A stretch of 64,000 nt of DNA, taken from Cervus elaphus (lineage: Eukaryota > Chordata > Mammalia > Artiodactyla > Cervidae). Shown here in pieces: positions 11,500-23,457 of the stretch. How positions within the stretch are numbered: position 1 is the first letter of the stretch; every line of letters begins with the position of its first letter. The translations under genes were made by a program, and so were the position numbers. The notes beneath the pieces are model-generated. The model was not told where the DNA came from and searched no databases. It worked only from the letters and a program-made list of their open reading frames with translations. The stretch spans positions 26,243,797-26,307,796 of the forward strand of contig NC_057816.1 in NCBI RefSeq assembly GCF_910594005.1, given 5' to 3'.

Positions 11500-12340
11500 A
11501 TTCAGGAAATATTAATGAAAATCTATCACATACCTTGTGTGGTGGTTGATACTGGGCTACAATTGTGAAGCATGCAGGGGTAGAGAAAATCAATAAAACA
11601 CCACAAAATGTGGTTAGTACCCTGCTAGGAATGTAGGGAGCACAGGGCAGAATACCTTGATTTTCCCAAGAGAGGTTGGAAAGCCTTCTCAATGAGGATT
11701 ATGCTCAAGGGGCAAAGTACAATAAGTAGAAATCAGCTAGACCATGATGAACACAGAAGAGAGTTACAGATGCAGCGTGACTGAAGGGGCGAGAGATCAG
11801 CGCGATCATGGTGGGTTAAGTTAACTGAAGAAAAATGCCATGTTGTTGGAGAGTGGGCAGAGCATAGGTAGGGACGTAGGTGCGAGGTGTGGCCAGAAGG
11901 GAACCAGAGAGTTAAGCAAGAGGCTGGACTGTGAGCGGACTTCTAAGCTCTTCATCGGGCTTAGCCTTTACTCCAAGGGCAATGAGGAGTCATGGAAGGG
12001 ATCTAAGTACGGGTGTGCCGTACTTAGATTTATATTTTAGAAAAATCACATCTGCTGCTTAGTGGAGAAATGCATGGAGATGGAAGGCCAGTTAGAAGGT
12101 TGCTGAAGCTTTCCAGAATCTGGATTCAAGAGGATGGAGGCCTGGACTATGTATGATAATGGTGGGGCAGATGGAGAGAAATGGATTAATTTAAGAGACA
12201 GTTAGGAGGTGGTGTGAACTGGTTGTAGTTGTGTTAGATGTTGTGTGGGACAGATACGGAGGGGTCAAGGGTGATGCCCCAGGTTCTGACTTGGGCTACT
12301 GGGACTGTGCTCTGAGCAGACAGCAGGAGGTGGTATGACT
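11500..12340 (-). repeat. L2 LINE remnant, antisense
   Basis: The series of phrases (AGAGAGGTTGGAAAGCCTTC, GAGTCATGGAAGGGATCTAA, AAAAATCACATCTGCTGCTT, GGGTCAAGGGTGATGCC) corresponds in order to the antisense L2 3' region. It is old and diverged. Confidence 0.6.
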
Positions 12341-12548
12341 TTTTTATCCTTGTGTTTGCATGTCACATACTGTATAGTTCTTGAGTTTACTTTGCTCAAG
12401 TTTTTAGTTAAATTAACCAAAATAGAGAAAAGCAGAAAAGGGTAAGAATAGATGGGAGAGATTCTCTGGGAAATGGGATTTTCTCCTCCTGGAAGGAAGC
12501 TTCTTCTTGAAGAAGGAAACAGCAGATAAAACTTAAATATGCATCATC

Positions 12549-14487
12549 TAGTTCAGTTCAGTCACTCAGTCATGTCCAACTCTTTGTGACCCCATGAACT
12601 GCAGCAGGCCAGGCCTCCCTGTCCATCACCAACTCCCGGAGCATACACAAACTCATGCCCATCGAGTCGGTGATGCCATCCAGCCATCTCATCCTCTGCC
12701 GTCCCCTTCTCCTCCTGCCCCCAATCCCTCCCAGCATCAGGGTCTTTTCCAATGAGTCAGCTCTTCGCATCAGGTGGCCAAAGTATTGGAGTTTCAATTT
12801 CAGCATCAGTCCTTCCAATGAACACCCAGGACTGATCTCCTTTAGGATGGACTGGTTGGATCTCCTTGCAGTCCAAGGGACTCTCAAGAGTCTTCTCCAA
12901 CACCACAGTTCAAGTTCTTTGGTGCTCAGCTTTCTTTATAGTCCAACTCTCACATCCGTACATGACCACTGGAAAACCTTAACTAGACAGACCTTTGTTG
13001 GCAAAGTAATGTCTCTGTGTTTTAATATGTTGTCTAAGTTGGTCATAACTTTCCTTCCAAGGAGAAAGTGTTTTTTAATTTCATGGCTATGGTCACCATA
13101 TGCAGTGATTTTGGAGCCCCAAAAAATAAAGTCTGACACTGTTTCCACTGTCTCCCCATCTATTTACCATGAAGTGATCGGACTGGATGCCATGATCTTA
13201 GTTTTCTTAATGTTGAGCTTTAAGCCAACTTTTTCACTCTCCTCTTTCACCCTTATCAAGAGGCTCTTTAGTTCCTCTTCACTTTCTGCCATAAGGGTGG
13301 TGTCATCTGCATATCTGAGGTTATTGATATTTCTCCCAGCAATCTTGATTCCAGCTTGTGCTTCTTCCAGACCAGCGTTTCTCACACAGATGTACACATG
13401 CAGTACACATGCAGATGTACTCTGCATATAAGTTAAATAAGCAGGGTGACAATATACAGCCTTGACATACTCCTTTTCCTATTTGGAACCAGTCTGTTGT
13501 TCCATGTCCAGTTCTAGCTGTTGCTTCCTGACCTACATACAGGTTTCTCAAGAGGCAGGTCAGGTGGTCTGGTGTTCCCATCTCTTTCAGAATTTTCCAC
13601 AGTTTATTGTGATCCACACAGTTAAAGGCTTTGGCATAGTCAATAAAGCAGATATAGATGTTTTTCTGGAAATCTCTTGGTTTTTCGATGATCCAATAGA
13701 TTTTGGCAATTTGATCTCTGGTTCCTCTGCCTTTTCTAAACCCAACTTCAACATCTGGAAGTTCACAGTTCACGTGTTGCTGAAGCCTGGCTTGGAGAAT
13801 TTTGAGCATTACTTTACTAGTGTGTGAGATGAGTGCAATTGTGTGGTAGTTTGAGCATTCTTTGGCATTTCCTTTCCTTGGGATTGGAATGAAAACTGAC
13901 CTTTTCCAGTCCTGTGGCCACTGCTGAGTTTTCCAAATTTGCTGGCATATTGAGTGCAGCACTTTTATAGCATCATCTTTTAGGATTTGAAATAGCTCAA
14001 CTGATATTTTATCAACTCCACTAGCTTTGTTCGTAGTGGTGCTTCCTAAGGCCCACTTGACTTCACATTCTAGGATGTCTGGCTCTAGGTGAGTGATCAC
14101 ACCATTGTGATTATCTGGGTTGTGAAGATCTTTCTTGTACAGTTCTTCTGTGTAGTCTTGCCACCTCTTCTTAATATCTTCTGCTTCTGTTAGGTCCATA
14201 CCATTTCTGTCCTTTACTGAGTCCATCTTTTCATGAAATGTTTCCTTGGTATCTCTAATTTTCTTGAAGAGATCTCTAGTCTTTCCCATTCTGTTTTTTT
14301 CCTCTATTTCTTTGCATTGATCGCTGAGGAAGGCTTTCTTATCTCTCCTTGCTATTCTTTGGAACTCTGCATTCAAATGGGTATATCTTTCCTTTTCTCC
14401 TTTGCTTTTTGCTTCTTTTCTGTTCACAGCTATTTGTAAGGCCTCCTCAGACAGCCATTTTGCTTTTTTGCATTTCTTTTTCTTGGG
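12549..14487 (-). repeat. BovB (RTE-clade) LINE, antisense, 5'-truncated, 1.9 kb
   Basis: Starts at AGTTCAGTTCAGTCACTCAG, the complement of the BovB 3' end, and runs continuously into ORF2 reverse transcriptase sequence, ending at CTTTTTCTTGGG near 14487 where similarity stops. It lacks the 5' end and most of the endonuclease. BovB is known to have entered ruminants by horizontal transfer and is the engine for Bov SINEs. Confidence 0.93.
13164..14487 (-). pseudogene. Broken BovB reverse transcriptase
   Basis: The minus-strand frame from about 14487 down to 13420 encodes the linker and first part of the RTE reverse transcriptase: WKRSVFIPIPRKGNAKECSN (palm/fingers), CFIDYAKAFNCVDH (motif A, with its aspartate in FID and a Phe-Asn where FD is usual), and GKGVCQGCILSPCLF (motif B). 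A roughly 30-bp insertion at about 13384-13415, containing a duplicated GTACACATGCA, then shifts the frame. The next frame (13164-13427) carries the catalytic YADD at 13302-13313. This enzyme normally copies BovB RNA at nicked DNA. It cannot be made intact here because of 5' truncation and the frameshift. Neighbouring antisense frames on the + strand are shadows. Confidence 0.9.
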
Positions 14488-15164
14488 AGATGCTTCTAAA
14501 TGGGAGGAGACAAGACACATGGGACCAGGGTTTTCATCATTTTATCTTTACACCTAGAAGAGTGCAGACAGTTTCAAGGGAAAGTTCAAAGGCTGTGGTG
14601 AGCATTAGAAAGTAGTAATTTTCATATAGAAATAAATGAATGGAAGGTTCACCTGTTAAGAAAATGAGGCATTTTTTTCGGGAACATACTAATTAAATAA
14701 AATTTAAATCTTTGTTGGAAGAAATGAAGCTGCTCAGATGATTTTTGACCTTAATTGAGGACAAGAAGTGTCACAGCAAGAGAGTATAATGTTTTGAGTA
14801 AATTGCTCATGCTTGTAGATATGCTTATTAGATTTTGGATTGCTTAGTGTTTGAGAAATGGGAAACGGGCAAATATTGCCATTAACCTTTACTTTCTTAG
14901 TAAAAAAGTCACAATTTCATTAATATTTATGCATAAAATTTATTTGTTCAATGCAGTTCCAGAGAATTTAAACTGTCATCTTTGACTTCGTTTAGAATTA
15001 GTAGTTGTGAAACACTTGAATGCCTGAGTAATAGGTATTCACTCATTTGGTTCTGCAGAGAGAAATGTGGAGAAAAGGGCCTTGTCACTGTTGAAAGATT
15101 TAACCCCCTGAGTTCCAGGTGAAAGGCATTCCAGACTGCCAAACCATTGATGAGAGTGGTACTA
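14488..15164. other. Intron sequence without recognised features
   Basis: No repeat family or gene recognised. Confidence 0.5.
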
Positions 15165-15330
15165 TGAAAAGAGTGCTGGGCACAAGTCAGAAGACTCGGG
15201 TTGAAACCTCTGCTCTCTCAGTGAATATCCAGGAGACCCTGGGCAGGCCCTTCCCTGAGCCTCAGATAATTCCCTGAGTTATCTGTTAAACAGGAATCCA
15301 TTCATCATTCCTCAGAGACTAGTCTGTGTC
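15165..15330 (+). repeat. MIR, sense
   Basis: GACTCGGGTTGAAACCTCTG (B-box region), CCCTGAGCCTCAGATAATTC and TTATCTGTTAAACAGGAATC follow MIR order. Confidence 0.65.
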
Positions 15331-15720
15331 AGATACTAATCTTTGGCAGGAGCACTGGTAGATTCTGGTGTAGTGAAGAGGTCATGCTAAGGGTCTGACC
15401 TCAGGGAGCTTGCCTTCTAGTGGGGTGAGTTAGATGGTAGATACTTAAATATACTGAACTATACATGTCACGGAAGAAAATCAAACAGGGATGAGTGGCA
15501 GGCCATGGAGAAGAGGCCAGACAGGCTCATGAAGATGAGGCACTTGAACTGAATCTAAGAACAAGCCAGCTATGAGAAAATTGGAAAGAAGGTATAGGAG
15601 AGTCAGTACAAAGGCCCTGAGGCAGAAGCCAGCTCGGTGCTCTCAGGGACTGGCCTGAAGACTGCTGTGTATGGGGTTATAAATAGAGGGCAAAGTGAGG
15701 GAGTGGCTCTAGTTGTGAAG
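15331..15720 (-). repeat. L2 remnant, antisense
   Basis: TCAGGGAGCTTGCCTTCTAG and CAAAGGCCCTGAGGCAGAAG are antisense L2 3' region phrases in the expected order. Confidence 0.6.
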
Positions 15721-16477
15721 CTAACATAATAATAACTGCTGTGACATTTTTGCAGTGTGAGGAAAAGTGCTTAATAAATGTCAAAGTGAGATGTTTACAT
15801 AGGCCATATCATTTCTGGTCAAAAATCATTTATGGAACACCTGCTGTAAGTAAAAAGTATCCATGAGATCTGTTTCTTGGAAATCAAAGTAATTTCACAC
15901 TATGTGAAGTTAAAATTACATTTTTGGTAGAGCAAATGAGTAGATGAATTTGGTGTCTTTTTTTTTTTTAAATTTGGGTAACTCCTCACCAATTGATTGA
16001 ATTTGTTGCCAATACTGACAGCCTAGTAGGAGTGAAATAGCAGTTCACCATCTGAAAGGTTATCAATTTGTCTGGAAGCACTGAGGTTCTTCTAACCAAT
16101 GCTAGCCTTTCCTGAGAAGCGGAGGGGCTCATCCCTAAGATGGGTTTGGCACAGAGATGAAGGATGTTTGTGGCAGGAGGCACAGGATGAGGTCCTGGGG
16201 CTGAAGTGTAGCCTGCAGGGCAGGGATGGCAGAGAGGTGGTCCGGTGATCTAGGTGGGCTCCCCACACGAGGAAGGATTTATCGGTGAGCATGGAAAGAG
16301 CGACTAAGCACACACACATGCACTTCATCTTACGGGATAAAGGTTGAAAGTACAGGCTAGTGTTGACTTGCAGAAGAGCTTTGTTTGGCTCACATTGTAA
16401 TGGCCCCCATGGTATTTTTTTTTTTGCATTAAAGATTTAAAAAAATCAAGAAGTTGTGCAAACTTTTAAAAATGTGT
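15721..16477. other. Intron sequence without recognised features
   Basis: Contains T runs at 15958-15969 and 16417-16425. No family recognised. Confidence 0.5.
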
Positions 16478-16815
16478 TTTCAGATATATGGAATCTAGAA
16501 AAATGGTCTTGATGAACCTACTTGCAGGGAAGGAATGGAAATGCAGGTGTAGAGAATGGACTTGTGGACACAGTGTGGGAGGGAGTGAGTGGAACAGATG
16601 GAGAAAGTGGCATCAACACATGTACACGTGTGCATGTGGATAGTTGGTGAGAAGTTGCTAGGTAACACCCGAAACTGAGCCTGGTGCTGTGTGCTGACCT
16701 AGTAGGGTGGGATGGGGGGGCTCAAGGGGGAGGTGATATATGTATAATGTGGCTGATTCGTGTTGTCGTATGGCAGAAACCAATACAACATTGCAAAAAT
16801 TAAAAAGCAAAAAAA
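16478..16815 (+). repeat. Bovine-type L1 3' end, sense, 5'-truncated
   Basis: ATATATGGAATCTAGAAAAA, GATGAACCTACTTGCAGGGA, GGCTGATTCGTGTTGTCGTA and GGCAGAAACCAATACAACAT follow the ruminant L1 ORF2 end and 3' UTR, ending in an A-rich tail. Confidence 0.85.
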
Positions 16816-16894
16816 ATTGCTTGATTTGTCCTGAAGTCCCAGCTTTCCAGCTTCTTATGAAAAGCGAGAGACACAAGCTTCAGATGACCTCAGT

Positions 16895-19130
16895 CTCTTA
16901 TTGTTGTTGTTGGTATTCAGTCTCTAAGTTGTATCTGGTGTTTTGCAACCCCATGGACTATAGCACACCAGGCTTCCCTGTTCTTCACTATCTCCTAGTT
17001 TTCTCAAATTCACGTCCATTGAGTTGGTGATGTTATCTAACCATCTCATCCTCTGTTTCCCCTTTCTCCTGCTGCCTTTAATCTTCCCCAGCATAAGGGT
17101 TTTTTTCCAGTGAGTCAGTTCTTCACATCAGGTGGCCAAAGTGTTCAAGCTACAGCGTCAGTCTTTCCAATGAATATTCAGGGTTGATTTCCTTTAGGAT
17201 TGACTGGTTTGATCTCCTTGCAGTCTAAAGGAATCTAAAGAGTTTTCCAACACCACAATTTGAGAGCATCAATTCTTCAGTGCTGGGCCTTTTTTATGGT
17301 CCACATCAGTACAAGACTACTGAAAAAACCATAGGTCTGACTACGTGGACCTTTTTCGGTAAAGTAATGTCTCTGCTTTTTAATATGCTGTCTAGGTTGA
17401 TCATAGCTTTCTTTCCATGGAGCAAGCATCTTTTAATTTCATGGCTGCAGTCACCTTCTGCAGTGATTTTGGAGCCCAAGAAAATAAAATCTGTCACTGT
17501 TTCCTTTTTCCCATCTATTTGCCATGTAGTGATGGGACTAGATGTCATGTTCTTCGTTTTGTGAGCTTTTCATGGGAAAGTTCTCTCTCTCTTTTTTTCT
17601 CTCTCTTGCTATCCCCCAGTTTAGGTTGCTGTCTCACGTTAGCTCCCTCAGATTGCCCTCAGGGCATTCAGACCCGGTCCTCACCCTAAGCTATGCAGTC
17701 CGGGCCTCCCTGTTCAGCCCCCGCTTGCTGGTGGTGGATGTGAGCATCTGGGCTACTACTCCACTGGGAGTTGTCGTTAGGCACGTAATCTGTGGGTTTT
17801 ATTTATTTATTTTTCCTCCTGGTTACGTTGCCCTCTGAGATTCCAAAATTTCCCACAGATCCACTGCTGAGAGGGTTTCCTGGCATTTAGAAACTTCTCC
17901 TCTCTCACGACTCCCTCCCCAGGACGGGTCTCCATCCCTAACTCTTTTGTCTCTCTTTTTATCTTTTATACTTTGTCCTACCTCCTTTCAAAGACAATAG
18001 GCTGTGTTTCTGGGTGCCTGGTGTCCTCTGCCAGTGTTCAGAAGTTGTTTTGTGGAATTTGCTCAGCGTTCAAACAATCTTTTGGTGAATTTGTGGAGGA
18101 GAAAGTGGTCTCCCTGTCCTATTCCTCTGCCATCTTAGGACCACCCCCTCTTTGTTTTTTTGAAAGTTGAGTTTTAAGCCATCTTTTTTCACTCTCCTCT
18201 TTCACCTTCATCAAGAGGCTCTTTAGTTCCTCCTCATCTTCTGCCATCAGAGTGATATCTGAGGCTGTTGATACTTCTGGCAATCTTGATTCCAGCTTGT
18301 GATTCATCCAGCCTGGCATTTCTCATGAGGTACTCTGCATACAAGTTAAATAAGCAGGGTGACAATATACAACCTTGTCATACACTTTTCCCAATTTTAA
18401 ACCAGTCTGTTCCACGTAACATTCTAAAAGTTGCTTCTTGACCCACATATAGGTTTCTCAGGAGATAAGTAAGGTTGTCCGGTATTCCCATCTCTTTCAA
18501 AATTTTCAACAGTTTGTTTTGATCCACCCAATCAAAGGCTTTAGTGTAGTCACTGAAGCAGTAGATGTTTTTTCTGGAATTGGGTGTTGATAATTTGATG
18601 TCTGGTTCCTCTGCCTTTTCTAACCCAGCTTGTACATCTGGAAGTTCTCAGTTCATGTCCTGCTGAAGCCTACCTTCAAGGATTTTGAGTGTAACCTTAC
18701 TAGCATGTGAAATGAGTGCAATTGTATGGTAGTGTGTACATTCTTTGGCACTGCCCTTTGGGATTGTAATGAAAACTGACCTTTTCCAGTCCTGTGGCTA
18801 CTGCTGAGTTTTCCAAATTTGTTGACATATTGAGTGCAGCATTTAAACAGCATTATCTTTTAGGATTTGAAATAGCTCAGCTAGAATTCCATCACCTCCA
18901 CTAGCCTTGTTTTTCGTAATGCTTCCTAAGTCCCACTTGACTTCACATTCTAGGATGTCTGGTTCTAGGTGAATGATCACACCATTGTGGTTATACGTGT
19001 CACTAAGACCTTTTTGTATAGTTCTCTGTGTATGCTTGTTACCTCTTCTTAATTTCTTCTGCCAGGTCTTTACCATTTCTCTTCTATACTGTACTGATCC
19101 TTGCATAAAATATTACCTTGATATCTCCAA
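16895..19130 (-). repeat. Older BovB, antisense, split by an L1 5' piece
   Basis: BovB sequence runs from about 16895 to 17562 and resumes at 18150 to about 19130 in the same orientation (TTGAGTTTTAAGCCATCTTT onward). Many substitutions and indels mark it as older than the 12.5 and 19.9 kb copies. The reverse transcriptase frame is destroyed. Confidence 0.88.
17563..18149 (-). repeat. L1 5'-UTR piece without 3' end or tail, inserted in BovB
   Basis: On the minus strand it starts AGGGGGTGGTCCTAAGATGG and continues with GAGGAATAGGACAGGGAGAC and CACTTTCTCCTCCACAAATT, the 5' end of bovine L1. It stops after about 587 bp with no ORF2, 3' UTR or poly(A). Similar 11-bp stretches flank it (CTTCGTTTTGT at 17552-17562; CTTTGTTTTTT at 18150-18160) and read as an aged target duplication in BovB. 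See findings. Confidence 0.75.
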
Positions 19131-19182
19131 TCCCTAGCTCCCCAGTTGTCTCCCCAGCACTGTAAGACCAAGTGTTGGTTAC

Positions 19183-19186
19183 TGTC

Positions 19187-19217
<31 letters not shown>

Positions 19218-19255
19218 CTGTATTTACTTATATAAATATATATACATATAAATAA
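19183..19255. repeat. AT-rich (TA)n microsatellite
   Basis: Imperfect TA/TATACA repeats. Confidence 0.9.
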
Positions 19256-19894
19256 TGTGCAGTTAGGAAAAAAGTGAAATTCTTGGGCTCATGTCTTTAT
19301 TAAAAGAAGAAAAGTAAAGTTAAAGGACTGCTTGTTTCATGAACAATGTTACAGACTGTCAGCCCACTGCCATCATGTGAGATACCTCCCGGTTCCTGTA
19401 GCCAACAGAGTTGGTGGCCTTCTTCTGTTGGGGTGGGGTGCTGGTGAAGTGTTGAAAAGCAGGAGAGTGTCATGTTGAGCTGGTCACTTTAGAGTTTTTA
19501 GATGGCTGTGCAGAGAATATGTTTACCATGCTGGCATTTTTGTTAGTTGTTACTGAAGTTGGCCAGTTGAAGAATCAGAATAGATGCTCTTCAGATTGAA
19601 AGGATGAAAGTAATACAAGGGCAAAGAGATGAAAGTAGCTAAAAAGCTCCTGGATTCTACACATTACACCTTCCAAACAGGATTTCTTTCTGAGGTTGCA
19701 TTAGATTATTTTCCAGAAATCACCCCCAAGGACATTTCATTTTTCTATGGCCATGGTGGTGGCCAATTTCTCTGAAGTCAGAATTTGGGAACATATATAG
19801 TCTGACAAAGAATTTTAGGTTGACTTCAGGGGTAATTCTTAGTTTGGAAGGTAGGGTTTAGCTCCTGAAAATTGTGAAATATTTGGGATGTATT
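19256..19894. other. Intron sequence without recognised features
   Basis: No repeat family or gene recognised. Confidence 0.5.
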
Positions 19895-21012
19895 AATGAC
19901 TAAAAACATCTATTTCTGCTTTATTGACTATGTCAAAGCATTTGACTGTGTGGATCACAATAAACTGTGGAAAATTCTGAAAGAGATGGGAACACCAGAC
20001 CACCTGACCTGCCTCTTGAGAAACCTGTATGCAGGTCAGGAAGCAACAGCTAGAACTGGACATGGAACAACAGACTGGTTCCAAATGGGAAAAGGAGTAT
20101 GTCAAGGCTGTATATTGTCACCCTGCTTTTTTAGCTTATATGCAGAGTACATCATGAGAAACGCTGGTCTGGAAGAAGCACAAGCTGGAATCAAGATTGC
20201 CGGGAGAAATATCAATAACCTCAGATATGCAGATGACACCACCCTTATGACAGAAAGTGAAGAGGAACTAAAAAGCCTCTTGTTGAAGGTGAAGGAGGAG
20301 AGTGAAAAAGTTGGCTTAAAGCTCAACATTAAGAAAACTAAGATCATTGCATCTGGTCCCATCACTTCATGGGAAATAGATGGGGAGATAGTGGAAACAG
20401 TGTCAGACTTTGTTTTTGGGCTCCAAAATCACCGCAGATGGTGATTGAAGCCATGAAATTAAAAGACGCTTACTCCTTGGGAGGAAAGTTATGACCAACC
20501 TAGACAGCATATTTAAAAGCAGAGACATTACTTTGCCAACAAAGTTCCGTCTAGTCAAGACAATGGTTTTTCCATTGGTCATGTATGGATGTGAGAGTTG
20601 GGCTGTGAAGAAAGCTGAGCGTCGAAGAATTGATGCTTTTGAACTGTGCTGTTGGAGAAGACTCTTGAGAATCCCTTGGACTTCAAGAAGATCCAACCAG
20701 TCCATCCTAAAGGAGATCAGTCCTGGGTGTTCATTGGAAGGACTGATGTTGAAGCTGAAACTCCAATACTTTGGCTACCTCATGTGAAGAGTTAACTCAT
20801 TGGAAAAGACCCTGATGCTGGGAGGGATTGGGGGCAGAAGGAGAAGGGGATGACAGAGGATGAGATGGCTGGATGGCATCACCGACTCGATGGACATGGG
20901 TTTGGGTAGACTCCGGGAGTTTGTGATGGACAGGGAGGCCTGACATGCTGTGATTCATGGGGTCGCAAAGAGTTGGACACGACTGAGCAACTGAACTGAA
21001 CTGAATGACTAA
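19895..21012 (+). repeat. BovB LINE, sense, 5'-truncated, with 9-bp target duplication
   Basis: BovB from reverse transcriptase motif A to the 3' end (GGACACGACTGAGCAACTGA, then CTGAACTGA). The element (19904-21003) is flanked by AATGACTAA at 19895-19903 and 21004-21012. Confidence 0.93.
19904..20787 (+). pseudogene. BovB reverse transcriptase C-terminal part, frameshifted
   Basis: The + frame encodes CFIDYVKAFDCVDHNKLWK (motif A), GKGVCQGCILSPCFF (motif B), and NLRYADDTTLM (motif C; YADD codons at 20226-20237), then the thumb region KVGLKLNIKKTKII. A one-base frameshift near 20415, in a T/G run before GGGCTCCAAAATC, moves the rest (20491-20787) into another frame, giving MTNLDSIFKSRDITLPTKF and later sequence. 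All three palm motifs are intact, but the fingers, endonuclease and 5' end are missing. The initiating Met in the open frame belongs to the flank. Not functional. Confidence 0.9.
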
Positions 21013-21499
21013 CTAGGCAGTAGGAAAAGAAATTATCCTAGAATTATCCTAGAATAACTGTCCTTCCCAATCTGGGCTGCACAGTCATCCTTGGTCTGTA
21101 GAAACAGTAGATGCGCAGGATGAGTTTAAAGGAGACAATGAAAATAACCACTGCCTGCCCATTTGTTTCCTTTTGTTCTGCCCTGATTTGATGCCAAGCA
21201 CTCAGCTCTCAGCTTTGGGAATATGGAATAATTAATGTCTTTCTGGGTTTTGTAACTCTAGTGTCTTGTGCTTCATCTTGATCATACCAACCAGAAGTGG
21301 AAATGCTTCATAGTTGTTCCCAGCCTTCAAAACATGCTGAAGTATTTTTGCAAAGAGCAAATGAATTCAGTCAATGGTTTTGACTTCACCATTCACAGAA
21401 GAACCTTGGGCTAGAAACTGGGGCTGTTGGCCTGACCTGCCTTAAATGGTGATAGCTTTCAGCCTGAATTTGCACTTATCTTGAAACGAAAGGGGAGGC
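21013..21499. other. Intron sequence without recognised features
   Basis: No family recognised. A 12-bp tandem GAATTATCCTA repeat occurs near 21036-21058. Confidence 0.5.
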
Positions 21500-21690
21500 A
21501 AAATGATTATCTAGAATGTGCTAGATATTTGACTATCATTGTCTCATTTTGCCCTCATCACAGCCGAGATAGGTATTGTTTTTCTGTCTCTGAGACTAGG
21601 AAACTGCTGTTCGGAGAGGTTGAGTACTGTGCCCAAGGTTATACAGAGAACAAGTGGCAGAACTAGAGTACAAAGCCAAATATGAAGAAT
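21500..21690 (-). repeat. MIR, antisense
   Basis: GTCTCATTTTGCCCTCATCA, GAAACTGCTGTTCGGAGAGG and GGTTATACAGAGAACAAGTG follow antisense MIR order. Confidence 0.65.
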
Positions 21691-22059
21691 TGGAAATAAC
21701 ACCCAGAAGGGTTCTTAAGGATTTCGACCAATGTATTATCTTTAAATGCCATTTTTCATCTATCGTCTCCGTCATTCATTCATGTGAGTGATTACAGTTT
21801 TGTTGGGTTGGACATTTTGAGATTGATGGCATTCCAGCCTGACTCAGTATATACATCACTCACAAGCACATGGCAGGTCCCCACAAAGGATCCAAGGACC
21901 ACCAAGTCTGCAAGATAGTCTTGTAAAACAAATTAATGTTATGGGATGGAATAAACTTGAAAAAGATGACACATGCTCTGTCTTTCATGGTGAATCATAA
22001 TAAGTATTAGCATATTAAAGGCTCTTTAAAATCAGGTAATAAACTCCTAGACCTTGTAT

Positions 22060-22262
22060 TAAGCACTTCAAATGCATCATTACACTGAATCCTTACAGAA
22101 TGATGAAGTAGGTTCTATCATTACCCCCACTTCATGGACAAGGATCAAACATTATTGTTGGTGGCCTTGTCAAGGGTCACCCAGCTAGTAAAACGATGGA
22201 ACTTAGGCATCAGGTCCAGATGCCTGGCTCCTCAGCAGGTTTACTAACCAGTGTATTATATT
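22060..22262 (-). repeat. MIR, antisense
   Basis: ATCCTTACAGAATGATGAAG, AAGGGTCACCCAGCTAGTAA and a final CAGTGTATTATATTGG follow antisense MIR order. Confidence 0.7.
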
Positions 22263-22702
22263 GGTTTCTTCAGCTCACTCACTGTAGCTGTTCTCAAACT
22301 TATTTTTATCATGCACTGCTTTGGGGAGTATTATTTAGTATCATTTAGCTGAACTAACATTCTAAGAAACACTGGACAAAAGCTGCAAGTACAGCTTTGA
22401 TTCAGGATGGCTCTGGAATGTTAGTCCAAAGAGAAGCAGCTTGGCAGCCTGTGAGAGGCTTGGAACCTTGAACACAGTAGAATATGGGAGGATGTCAGAG
22501 TTTGTAGTAAGAGGCCACTGGAGCTTGCTGGGGATGAAGCCAGGTAAAGTCTCATTAGTCATGGGTGCTTGCACATCGCCTTCCATGGTTAGCAGTGAGG
22601 GGCCTGCTGAAAAAGGCTGTCATTCAGATGCTTGAAGGTGTCCAGGGCTCTGCCTGGTGTTCTATCCACCTGTCAGCATTCAGAGGCAGGAAGAGGAAGG
22701 GC
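22263..22702. other. Intron sequence without recognised features
   Basis: No family recognised. Confidence 0.5.
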
Positions 22703-22932
22703 CTGACAACTAATGTGTGTGTCTTAGTCATTCAGTTGCATCTGGCTGTTTGTGTCCCATGGACTGTAGCCCATCAGACTCCTCTGTCCAGGGGATCCTC
22801 CAGGCAAGAGCACTGGAGTGGGCTGCTATTCTCTTCTCCAGGGGATCTTTCCAACCCAGGGGTTGAACGCGGGTCTCCTGCACTGCAGGTGAATTCTTTA
22901 CCGTCTGAGCCACCAGGGAAGTCTGACAACTA
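22703..22932 (-). repeat. Bov-tA SINE, antisense, with 10-bp target duplication
   Basis: BovA body in antisense followed by the complement of the tRNA-like head (CTTTACCGTCTGAGCCACCA). CTGACAACTA flanks it at 22703-22712 and 22923-22932. Confidence 0.92.
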
Positions 22933-23457
22933 CAATGTCTACTTATAGTCAGATGAGACTTTTTAAATTGTTGAGTTTCAGGTGAGGGAAGATGAATTGC
23001 TCCTGAGCTTGTCTAGTCAAGGAAAATACAACTCATGGGCATGACTGATGTCAAATTTCCCTGTTTTAAGCCAGCGTGGATCCCAGAAATAGGTGGATTG
23101 GCTGGTAAAATTCAGACATTTTAAACTTGAGAAAAAATGAGAATTTATGACTCCTTTCCCACTTTTTGCAAAGCCTCTGAACTAGAAGTACAGCAACTCC
23201 AGGGTTCGAAATAACTTCATTTTTCATCTTTCAGAGTGCCTTGGGGACTCTAAGACTTATTTACTGAGACTGCATGATACCTCAGGGATCGGGGGAGAAT
23301 CTCTCTGATCCCTTGAGCTCCTTCCAAGCAAACCATTTACAAAGATCTATAGTGGGTATTATTGGAGGGCGAGGTGTGACTTTCAATCCAGACTATAGTA
23401 GCAATGGAACTTGAACCCTATGATGGAGTAGAATGCTGTTTTGATGTCCCAGGAATT
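22933..23457. other. Intron sequence without recognised features
   Basis: No family recognised. Confidence 0.5.

Noticed and set aside
12655..13431. A 258-codon + strand open frame
   Set aside because: It lies antisense to BovB coding sequence and has no domain of its own.
13321..14520. A 399-codon minus-strand open frame as a host gene
   Set aside because: It is BovB reverse transcriptase, frameshifted and truncated; its first residues come from flanking DNA.
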